From Nymphaea colorata (taxonomy: Eukaryota > Streptophyta > Magnoliopsida > Nymphaeales > Nymphaeaceae): DNA of 64,000 nt. Position numbers and translations under genes: made by a program. The notes below the pieces were generated by a model, which was not told where the DNA came from, did no database searches, and saw only the letters and a program-made list of their open reading frames with translations. The stretch is taken from the NCBI RefSeq assembly GCF_008831285.2, contig NC_045142.1, positions 129,001 to 193,000 of the forward strand. Direction: 5' to 3'. This document shows, in pieces, positions 54,601 to 64,000 of this stretch. Numbering within the stretch: the first letter of the stretch is position 1; each line of letters starts with the position of its first letter.

Positions 54601-55725
54601 GAGACAGAGACCATGGTGGCGCAATTCAGATAGGCTGAACTCTAAAAATTAAAGTAAAATCAAGGAAACAAAAGGGGAACTTCTGAAATGCATTTCTATC
54701 AAGCGAATGGCGTGTTTGTCAGGAAACTATCACATTACGAGTAGCTAGAACCATCTATGTTCCCTAAAATTATCATAATGAAATCCTCTTTCTTTTGTGC
54801 GGGGCGGAAAAGTCATCTTGATGAAACTATCACTAAACCCTAGCGAAGGTGAACAGTCTTCCAGGTATAAAACCATGTAACAGATACCGAATGTTTTATC
54901 GGATGCCTCTAAGGGCACGGCCATTACCAATCGTAGTCGTTTTTCTCTGAATCTGAGTTCAGGAAGTCATCGGATCCAACCTTGCGTGAAGCTGTTGCCG
55001 TTGCTACCTTGAAAATGGGTGAACCCCCTGATTTTGAAGCTGCAAAACACAACGTGCAAAAATTTGAACATTTAGCGAGATTCAACATAAAGGGCATAGG
55101 CACATTAGTCAAATAGTTGAAGAGTACAAGGGCTTCAATTTCCAAATAATGAGGTAACGTTAGCCAAAAGATACTGCCGCATCACAACCAAGAAAAAAAA
55201 AGAGAGAAGAGAAAAAACTGAAAACATCTGCCTTTTCAAATATGAGCAGGAAATCGCGCACCCAAGAACCACTCAACAGCACATGCTCGTCAAAAAGAAA
55301 GAAAGAAATTTGAAAGGAACATGTAGAAAACGATATCTTTTACTCAAAATAGCACAAGGTGTCATGAAAAAATACCTCTTGGTAGATTCTGTAGACCAGA
55401 TCTAGAAGATAAGACTCCGAATGGCAAAAAACTCAAACGAAATTTGAAAGGAAAAAAAGACCCACAAAATTTGTCTCAAATCATAAAGAAGCTAGATAAA
55501 AAGGAGAATGAAGCTACACGGAGCAAGATCTGTCTTGCCTAAAGAGGGAAACTCGTCCGCGTTGCGAAGAAGCATGTTGGTTCTCTCCTTCTCGCGTTTC
55601 CGCAGCTCAAGGAACAAAGACAGTTCTTCTTCCTTCTCCTTCAAGATGCTTCCGAGTTTCATCCCCGGTCTGTGATGCAAAGGCCCCGGCATTTTCGAGT
55701 CTGGAGCTCTGAAACCACGATTCAT
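48624..55725 (-). CDS. Ser/Pro-rich basic protein, At2g40070-like (microtubule-associated BPP type)
   Basis: Five exons on the minus strand: 55725-55539, 55039-54928, 54453-54339, 51301-50291, 48935-48624; 578 residues. Conserved N-terminal blocks are KEKEEELSLFLELRKREKE, DDFLNSDSEKNDYDW and LLTPPGTPLFPSLE. The middle is low-complexity and basic, full of SRPSTPT, SKPSRASTPT and similar repeats. Near the C-terminus come SPTVRSRPWQPSEMPGFSL, PNLRTSMPERPVSA, KMVERVINLRRLAPPR, GFGRTLSKKSLDMALRHM and DIRRSIPGSLRPLMTNVPAS. These match the Arabidopsis family around At2g40070 and At3g09000, some members of which are described as basic proline-rich microtubule-binding proteins. Intron 1 must use a GC donor (AG/GCAAG at 55538) to keep the family reading. 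The exon 4 acceptor could also lie 15 bases in (51286). Intron 3 is 3 kb. The molecular role is by analogy. Confidence 0.88.
49091..49128. repeat. Perfect 19-base tandem duplication in intron 4 of the Ser/Pro-rich gene
   Basis: GAACGTAGTTTAAATAGCT occurs twice back to back with no mismatch. Confidence 0.9.
53609..53660 (+). other. G-rich tract with G-quadruplex potential
   Basis: Runs of 6, 5, 3, 4, 3 and 3 guanines fall within about 52 bases, directly after a poly-A run. It lies in intron 3 of the minus-strand Ser/Pro-rich gene, so the G-rich strand is the template strand and the transcript is C-rich here. Confidence 0.6.
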
Positions 55726-58700
55726 TGCCGAAGATCGCAACAACCGCTAGAAAATCCTGGAGCCCGCGACCATTTCCGCGTCGCCTCTTCGCCAAACGTT
55801 TCTCGGACAACCGTTAGAAGTGATCAACAACCATCGAACACGAGACGCGGCAGAGAAAGAGAGAGCGAGTGATGGGGGAAGGAACGAAGAGTTTTGCGCT
55901 TTCCCTCCTCCTCCTCCTGTGGAGTCTGGAGCCTTCTCCCTCCCCGATTGCGAGCGAGCGAGAGGGTTAGCGAAGTGGGCCCCCTTCCCCCCGCTCTTCC
56001 CTCCCGTTCTGAAAATACGAACTCCGTTTCTCCCACCTGTTTCAAATCACCAGAAAACCATTTCTTTTTACTGAATCCGCAGTCATTCAAAATCAAGCGT
56101 CCTCCTTTTATTTGTATTTTATGGCATGGGGAGGTGATTTCCCAAAAGTGCCACTTTCTTAGTCTCCAACGAAAGAGGCCGAGGTGCCCCCCCCACTTCG
56201 GTCTCCATGCCTTCAAACTTCAGCTGGCTGCTATCTCTTGGCTCTCGTTTCCGAAAGATGGCATGGGCCATGGCCATAGTCATACGGGAGGTTTGGTGAA
56301 CAGTGGTGGTGGCGGCGCCACCTCCGGAAACTTGAGTCCAAAGACCACCATCTTGCTGCTCTTCCAAGCAAGGCTCTTTCTCGCAATTGCTTACTGTCAA
56401 AGCTCCATCCCCACCACAAGCTAAAATATGGATGGTGGGTGAGCCAAAGTAAACATGGATTCGGCTGGCAAGCGGGTGTCACATGCATTTTGACGGACAT
56501 ACAGCAGGTTCTCAACCAAAGCACCGGCACCCTGGATATACTGCTTATCAGTAACACTGGATTAGAATCCTACGTAGCTTAATTGGTTGACAAAAAGCGG
56601 CCCATACTGCAACTGCTGCAGAGCCCACATGACTTCCATTCGAGGGCCCCCCTCGGCTCCTAACAACCGGTTCTATACTTTACTTTTTCGGTTTCTGGTT
56701 TTGAAAGGGAGGGGAAGAAACTAGTAAGAGTCAAGAGAGAGGAGGCAACCCGACATGGTGGAACTGACCAGAGTGTTGTTCAGTTCGGAGTCGCCACACA
56801 AAAGAAAAGGGTGTTCCGGTCATTTCGCGACCCTGCCCCTTCACCTCTCTCGCGTCCTGTCTTCCGTGTTTCCCTGCTAGTGTGAACGGAGAGGAAGGTG
56901 TTGGTGATTCGATTCCATTGGGCAGCGGGTTTTCTCCTTAATCAGCGTCGTCAACATCCACATCACTTTCGCTTATAGGGATTCGTGAGCTTTCGGCAAT
57001 GAAAATAATTTGTCGCTTGCCCGAGGGGACTCCCCGTCCTGCTCTCCTTTCCACTCTGCCGCGGAAATCAAAAGCCAACGCCCTAGAGAAGAGACACACG
57101 TATTTGGAGAGTCACATGCGTGCTCCTTTTACTCGGTTGGGCTGGCTGCACTCAATAATAAGTGGACGTAGTGACCTTTCCTTTTACACCCGCGCAGTCG
57201 GCCGTTGATGCTCCACAAGAAACGGTTGCTTCTGCAGTGGCGTGTGAATGTCTCTCTCCCTGTTGTGATGTTCGCTCACAGTCACGGACGCCACAGGGAA
57301 AATGTACATGTGGAAGAAGTGGTGCATATTCATGAAAAAGGTCACTGAACATGATTCCTTTTTTCCGCAGTGCACTCCACTCGGCTCAGCTCAGTTGGAG
57401 AAGATGGGGTCTTACCCTTTCTTCTTTTTGTGTCATGCTTCTATTTCTTTCTTGGACTGTTGCCGAGTGGCGGCTAATCAATGTTAATGCGTTTTGTTAT
57501 TTGCTCATGTGCAAACTTCAAATGCACAAGTGGCTGCAGCCTCGGACAGTTTTCTTAATGAGCGAATCCAGTTCTTTTGTGAAAGAAGTGGAAGGTGGAA
57601 GAATTGTATCAAACCTCTACAATGACAATCTACCATCATATGAGTTGCTGCAGACCATGTGGCACAGCAGCTGCCATGCAGTGCATGGACGCTAGATGGC
57701 ACAACAAGACGAAGTGGTAGACAGGAAGCCGACATTATTGAGCAGGGCATATATGCTAATGCAGAATGGGGTCATAATAAGTGCTCTGCTCCCTTTAGGT
57801 TCTTGTCTTCAAGCGTCAAGTTGCGCCTGGAGCAGCTATTTGGACGCGTACGTGTGGCCGCCCATGCACTCTACTAGTACGTCCATGACCCCATTATATG
57901 CCCACATGAGCTGCAATTAGGGAGGATGACCCCCAAACAAAATCTCTACCACTGTACACTAATTAAAATAATGCAAAGATTTCGCCTCGCTAATGTGCAC
58001 GGAAAATATTCACTTTGTCAATTAATTTTAATTGGTACAGTAAATTTGCCGGTTATTCAGGAAACTTAATTGGGGTCATAGCATACAACTGGTCGGCGCA
58101 CTAATTGGTCCCTTGCCATCATCGTCGTCGCTAATTTCCAGGTGAGCATGAAAGCTTCCCCTCTTTCCTTTTGACTCATGATGCAGGGGTTGCTCGGGGA
58201 CCTAGACTGGATATAGTGTACCACCAACTTTTTAATCAGCCCCTAATGTTCAGTTCAGGAATATAATACTCGCGATAATTGAACTGGTGATAAACAGCAG
58301 GGCAACCAACTTACGCTACACTCATTGTAATCACCTCAGGGATAAAGATGCACAATTATCTGAGACATGGATTGAATTGTCAAACCGTCATAATTTGCAA
58401 CTAAAGTCGAATTAAAAGATGGGCCGGCGAAGGATTCAATGAAAATGGAGATCTGGTGATTGCCAAAAGTTAATGCTAACATAGGCATCACATGAACAAA
58501 ACCAAGCGACAGGCTTTCGTGGGTTGGGCCGCCTACCTATGAAGTAGTCATGGTGGGTGGTGTTCTTGTTGGAGTCCTGATGGTGTCAATAATGGCGACC
58601 TTGGTCAGATAAAAGAGTACCCCGTGAGGCTAATCATCAGAAGGCATATGTTCTCCCGCCGACCCCTTCAATTTTCAATTTCCCATCCTGTTCTCGACCT

Positions 58701-59097
58701 CGATCCAATCTACAAAAGAGAAAAAAGCACCTTGACTTTCAACATCGAAGTATACTGCAGCTCCACGTCTAACTTAGAAATGGTAAACACAAAACTTTCC
58801 AAACCAGACAAGAGAGAGACAGAGATAGAAATTTCTCAAACTTGACCAATTTATTGGAACATGTAAAAAAATAGAGCTTCCAGCATTAAGGTGTACCTCG
58901 ATGAAAATACAAATGACTTACGCAAATACAAAAGTGGACAAGTGCTCCAAAGGTGTACCCCCACGCATGCTCATAGCTTGGCAAACATCAAAGCATTCAC
59001 GTATAAACATATGTTTGAGTGTGCAAACGAATATGCACAAAAACTTGTAAATACATGCTGGTAAGTGATCATCGCATGTCCAACAAACTCGGAAGCC
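55726..59097. other. Intergenic region between the Ser/Pro-rich gene and villin
   Basis: The first few hundred bases are the promoter side of the Ser/Pro-rich gene (GA- and CT-rich). The rest, to the villin stop codon, holds only short ORFs without family features and includes the villin 3' UTR at the right. No repeats or RNA genes recognised. Confidence 0.5.
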
Positions 59098-62000
59098 TTA
59101 AAACAGATCATGCAGCTTCTTAAGTTTGTCCCGTCTCCACTTCGGTAGATTGTAAAATGCTTCCTTGGCCATTCCGAATACTCCCATAAACTCCTCAGCA
59201 GATAAATATGCCTGCAACCACGAAATACAAAAAATGTTCGCATAAGAAACTGCCTTACTATTCACATTATCATAGGATGCACCTAGCCAGTGTCTCTCAG
59301 AAAACGAATGGTCGAGCAACAAGGAAAACAAATCAAGATAGGATCAAACAGCCAAAAATTGCAGTTATTTTGCATCACATGTCGATCTAAGAGTGCCTAC
59401 AAGCTTGTTTTTGCTCAGGAAGCAACATCTAACATAAATTATGACTAATCATTGTGCTAAATAGCCGAAGAATACCTCTCTTTTAGTTATCTCGACACCT
59501 ATTATTTGGTCATTGCTGGAAACTCTTAACTTTTCATAAGGAAATGTTTGCAAGCCAACTGATAGTGCATCATTGCCATTTGTCAGGATTTCTTCGGTCG
59601 AAGATACACTTGCCTCTTCTTTTGCTGGAACAGAATCCAAAAACCCCTCTGCCGAGTGCATATATACATTTGTGTAAGTCAAGGGAAAAACATATTTCAT
59701 AGAGAAGTTTATTCACCAAAAACACAAATGCACTGCAACAAAACATTACCTTTTGATTGTTTCATTCCACAGGATTCGGAGCTTTCAATTCCAGGTGAAA
59801 TGCTGGAAGTCTTTCCCAGGTTTAAGCTGTCTTCAGAAGATTTAACAAAGAGATTCCTGACAACAGGTGGGGTGGACAATTGAGGGGCAATTGATGCCTC
59901 AAACCTTGAGGTTAATGCAGTAAATGCTGGGGATTTGCTTCTTGGTGCAGTCCTCTCAGAAGTGGTTGATTTGCTTCTGGAGCGCTGTGACGATTTACTA
60001 GTATCACCCGCTCTATATGCTCTAGGAATCTTTTTTGGTGTCTGTCTAGAAGCACTAAAGTTACCAAATCATTTATAGCAACTCCATTCAAAAGTTAACT
60101 GATAATCATCTACCGGAACTCCATTCAGTAACATGAAAAGTATCTTTCTTTTCTCTTATGAAGTATGAACACTAGTAACATGAGAAGTATCTATCTTTCT
60201 CTAATGAACACTACTGCACGAAAGAAAATTAGAAAGAATCACAATGTCAAAACAAAAATATAGTTTATGGTTCCTTAAAATGACAATTTGTAATTTCCAC
60301 AAAAAACAAAAAGTAGGCCTTTATGTCTTAAAAAAAGCTGTAAGTTTTCCATTTTATTCAGTATTAACTTTAATTATGAACCATCGAAAGTTCCAAACCA
60401 TGACTTACTTCCAGCTTAGGGCCAAGTCCCTTCACAACTGCCAGTTTTCTCTCAAATGAGTTCCCATGCATCTGCAGAAGTGCATAGAAAAGCTTAAAGT
60501 TATCTACTGAACAAAACATGGACATGAAACATCCACCTAGAACTGTTTTCACATGCAAAATTTTACTCCACTCTTGCTGCACTAGCAATTAACTAAAACA
60601 GCTTGCGTTACTGAGGATAGATGTATGGAATATGCACCACCTTCATAATGCCGTACAATGGTAGAATGCAAGGACAGTATACTCACAGATGCCTTTGAAG
60701 TATCCCATGAGAAGAAACGGGTGAAGAATTTTGGCTCATATCCTTCCATAACAACATGTATTGCAGTCTCTAAGGACATCCCTTCCAGGAGAATATCTAG
60801 GTCAATAAATTTCTGTTGGTTCAAAGAAGCAAAAAAGCATTAGTAAAAGTCAGTGGAACCACATAACATTCACAAGCATGCCAAAGGGCATTTAAATAAC
60901 AAAAATTTCAGGCATGAGCTTCTATAAAAATCTATTCATCAAAACAAAAGACTCAAGGGTATATACCTTAGCTATTGAGAAAGCTGATTCTTTGGATCTA
61001 AATTTAGCATGCTGCCCTATCCATACATAAAGTTCAGTATGGCAATTAAGTATAAACACATCTTCAGTGGTCAAGTCATCTTGACTGAAGTTAAATATTT
61101 CTTTGACCTGAAACACCACCATCACATTGTCAATAAGCGCACTTCTATGCACAAAATGCAACAGTTCAATCAAATGCTACAGAATGCAAATGCATTATAA
61201 AATGATTATAAAGATGAAGCTCTTTATTGAAAGTACAACTTAAGGATTAACATTTCCAGATTTCACCCACAAACAAAGGCTTCATAAGAACATTGAGACA
61301 ACTCCTGAAGCAGCAGTTGTTGGTGACAAGCTAATAGATGAGTATTAAATAACCATTGTAAGAGACAAGGCTTCTCTTACTAAAATACTAGGAATGAATT
61401 ACATGGAAGCAGGAGAAGAATGAATCATGTGTTTGCATTGTGGCATGATATCTAAGAAATCAGATCATGTAGATATAACAGTAATTATTTGACAGCAGCC
61501 ACACCCCAAACACATATTTTATAGAACTGGGATGTTTGTATTGTGGCATGATATCTCAGAAAGCATATCATGTAGATATAACAGTAATTATTTGGCAGCA
61601 GCCACAATAACCCCAAACACATAAAACTATATAGAACTGGGATGTCATTAGGATGATAACTGGGAACTACCTTAAGATCACCTGGAAATGAAGAGTCCAC
61701 AAAGGCACCAGTAACAAGAAGAAAAACCAAAATATTTGTTAGTTTCTCCTTGGATGTAAAGAATTGCAAAACAAGAAATAACTATATCATCCATAAAAAA
61801 GAGAAATAATCACAGTCAAAAGAATGAAGCTAACCTTCTATACCAATACAGACAAATAAATGTGGATCCTCAACAAATTCCTTAGTATCCTTCTCCTTTG
61901 GATAGTCCATCTTCCCCCCAATTGCATCCCAAAAGATGTCTGGTTCACTACCCTCCTTCACTTGTATAGGTTGTTTCTTAGGCTGTCAAGAATCACCAGA

Positions 62001-63274
62001 CTATAATTAAAAGGTCATAGAAAGAGGAACAAACTAGTTTTATCTTAACATTTCTTGAATTCCCCATGAACCACATTTAAATTCAGCATCTATGTCGAGA
62101 TATGCAAATTTAATGCAACACCTCAAAGTTTTACTCTCATATCTAAGATTGTGAGAAACCTTGGAGAACTTATCAGGGGGTTGGCTAAGTGATTGAATGT
62201 TCTGGTTCCTAACCTTTTTGAAGTTTAAACCGAAGCTGTTACGGGCAGGTTGGGATCTGCCAGACCGGAAAGCCGAGCCTAGTGTGAGAGTGGTTTGGGT
62301 TGTTACAAATATTGTCTTTGTGTGAAATGCATAGTCCATTTTGACTCCTATTTCATTTCCCCTGCTCTATAAACCATATCGCAACTTCATAAAAAATTGT
62401 CATATCACTGCATATTCAGCTCTATCCATGTGATATAGGTCAGTTATAATGATAGAACTCTTATTTCCACTTGTTTCTGTTTGTTGTTGTGTGCAAAATC
62501 ATCATGTTCTTTTCAGCACATTAGTTTGTTCTTTACAGCAACAAGGCTGAGAAAGTCACAGCCCCTCCTTCCACTTTCCTCTTTGCAGGTTTCCAGTATT
62601 TTATTCATAAGAGCATCAAAGATTCAGAGCTGATTGCCATTTCTGATGTTTTCTCTATCCACATAGATATGCACAGTTGTAAGCTATCTATAAATGGATC
62701 TACAATCTTATGTGTCCCATAGTTATCCATAAAATCCAGGTACAGCTTCCCTTTGCACGACACTAACCATTCCAACTTATCTGTTTCATTTACTATCTTT
62801 CGATGGAGTGCTAATGTAAATGGTCAATGCAAAAACAGTACCCCATCAGCTGATCATAGAAAAAATACCTTGTGGAAGGTGGCACCCTAAGGTATACAAG
62901 ATACAACTTCATTCTTTATTTCACTTATCGGTGGATTTATTATTTAAGGAAAACAAGTACAAGGTTCATTGCCAAACATTAGTATCTTTTCCTTTATCCC
63001 ATTTCCCTGTGGATTTATTATTTAAGGAAAGGAAGGGACAAAGTATCCTTGTGAACATGAGTATCCCTCAAATCTGAGCAGCAAATCTACTTAAGCTTCA
63101 AAGTAAATCTGAATTGTAGCACAGAAATCCAAGTTAAAAACATACATTAAGATGGTCCAGCATTCTGTCAGCAATATCATGGTCTTTTGGAGAAGAAAGG
63201 TTGCCAGTCCAAACGAACATAAATGCTTCTGCCTCCAGAATATAACAGAATGATGAGTTAAGTGAACTTGAGAC
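59098..63274 (-). CDS. Villin, VLN1-like, 3' part (gene runs off the right edge)
   Basis: Nine exons on the minus strand: 63274-63146, 61982-61835, 61681-61671, 61107-60967, 60812-60687, 60471-60409, 60041-59750, 59648-59476, 59211-59098. Villins bind, bundle and, in calcium-regulated members, sever actin filaments. The encoded part covers the end of gelsolin repeat 5 (LNSSFCYILEAEAFMFVWTG), repeat 6 (KEIFNFSQDDLTTEDVFILN, YVWIGQ, FFTRFFSWD, MHGNSFERKLA), a Ser/Lys-rich linker (about 60041-59500), and the headpiece (FPYEKLRV, KREAYLSAEEF, FGMAKEAFYNLPKW) ending in LF. The repeat-6 wording is closer to Arabidopsis VLN1 than to VLN2-5. An 11-nt exon (61671-61681) is needed for phase. Exons for repeats 1-4 should lie beyond 64000; I saw none at 63275-64000. 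Confidence 0.88.
61430..61646. repeat. Tandem duplication of about 100 bases beside the villin microexon
   Basis: Two copies of a unit starting ATTGTGGCATGATATCT, containing CATGTAGATATAACAGTAAT and ending ATAGAACTGGGATG. The second has a short insertion. It lies in the intron just downstream of the 11-nt exon. Confidence 0.88.
62114..62307 (+). mobile_element. Solo LTR of the same TRIM family
   Basis: This 194-bp stretch aligns along its length with the LTRs of the TRIM at 27968-28424. Shared features are AAGATTGTGAG, CCTAACCTTTTTG, GGTTGGGATCTGCC and the end GGTTGTTACA. It starts TGCAAC rather than TGTAAC. There is no second copy, primer site or purine tract nearby. No clear target duplication was found. 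It sits in a villin intron, opposite to the direction of transcription. Confidence 0.75.
62920..63050. repeat. Imperfect direct repeat in a villin intron
   Basis: GTGGATTTATTATTTAAGGA with related flanks (TTTAT-CCATTT...) occurs twice, about 80 bases apart. Confidence 0.65.
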
Positions 63275-64000
63275 CTGAAATTGTGAACAACAGTGCCTTA
63301 TTTTCGTAAATCTCAAGTGCCACATACATTACCACTGCAAAGACTAAGCGCAATGTTAAACAGAAGTTATGTAAACCGCTTACTTGTATGATTGTGCATA
63401 TGCATATCCTACATGTGTATCTATACATGTTTATCTTTGAGACTGCATCAATGCACAGCTCTTTGACCCAAGCATTAGAAAACTGTGTCTGTGCTCAATC
63501 CACTGGTGAGCAACCTATTCTATGAAATGAAGTATGAGGTGAGAATATAGGCAGCCACATGGTGGTAACACCATCTGTATAAATGTGTATCTTACATCCC
63601 AGTAATGCAGTTGAGCTTTAGTTTTCTTTCATTCTGTTATCGAAATGTATCATGCAAACAGGTAACTTTGCAAATCTCAGGCTCCTCAAATTAGAAGGAG
63701 ATATGTCAACTATGTAAAAGAAAATGCAGACTTGTTGTATTTAGAAGTGGATACATTCCAGAAAGTATGGGGATTTCAAATATTGTGCTGTATTACCTTT
63801 TCATCCAATTATGCAAGCACTTATTTTCTATCATAATTCGGGATCCTACCAAACCAACTAGTCCTACGAAGGAGTCTGGCAGCCATTTACCTAGTGATGA
63901 TTTTCGCCTACATAGAATAAGATTATTGCAAAATGGTATCTTCTGTGGATTTTCCCTCCATGGAATTTCATGGGAAAGGAGCTTCCAGGTTCTGAGAGCT
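63275..64000. other. Villin intron or upstream gene sequence, no exon seen
   Basis: AT-rich sequence between the first recognised villin exon and the window edge. The exon expected next (covering the middle of gelsolin repeat 5) could not be found, so this is probably one long intron. Confidence 0.5.

Noticed and set aside
61844-61982. Earlier villin donor at 61843
   Set aside because: Also in phase, but it makes the protein three residues shorter than the family between HLF and KEI; the donor at 61834 fits exactly.

Overview
The window is nuclear DNA from a flowering plant. It carries seven multi-exon genes typical of land plants, a plastid light-harvesting protein gene, plant LTR-retrotransposon remains and many AT, GT and GA microsatellites. 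Nothing seen here fixes the species. One gene (a CP29 with a shortened C-terminus) resembles a paralogue type best known from rosids and some conifers, but that alone cannot place the plant.

Layout, left to right. 1.1-5.0 kb (+): a nine-exon CYP90A (CPD-type) brassinosteroid P450. 5.0-9.4 kb: intergenic. 9.4-11.5 kb: a decayed, truncated Ty3/gypsy element. 11.5-16.9 kb: intergenic, with a hAT-like MITE near 14 kb. 17.0-18.5 kb (+): a two-exon CP29 gene (LHCB4, short C-terminal form). 20.7-25.4 kb (+): a five-exon Yippee-like zinc protein gene. 30.8-36.5 kb (-): a six-exon ATE1 arginyl-tRNA-protein transferase gene, convergent with Yippee. Between these two lies a segmental tandem duplication that left a broken ATE1 3' end (about 26.7-27.2 kb) and a broken Yippee 3' end (about 29.0-29.4 kb). 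The second copy also carries a TRIM retroelement. 38.7-42.9 kb (-): a three-exon NPC1-type non-specific phospholipase C. 42.9-48.6 kb: intergenic, including an unexplained ORF-rich block. 48.6-55.7 kb (-): a five-exon Ser/Pro-rich basic protein resembling Arabidopsis At2g40070, with one GC-AG intron. 55.7-59.1 kb: intergenic. 59.1-63.3 kb (-): the 3' part of a VLN1-like villin gene, including an 11-nt microexon. Its 5' part lies beyond the right edge.

The genes are unrelated housekeeping and developmental genes (hormone synthesis, light harvesting, N-degron pathway, lipid hydrolysis, cytoskeleton). They do not form a functional cluster. I found no CRISPR array, operon, rRNA, convincing tRNA or novel gene system. 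The most informative signal is the Yippee/ATE1 tandem duplication, whose junction, later internal deletion and later TRIM insertion can be ordered from the sequence. Exon boundaries were set by hand from GT/GC-AG signals, reading phase and remembered family sequences. They have not been tested against transcripts.
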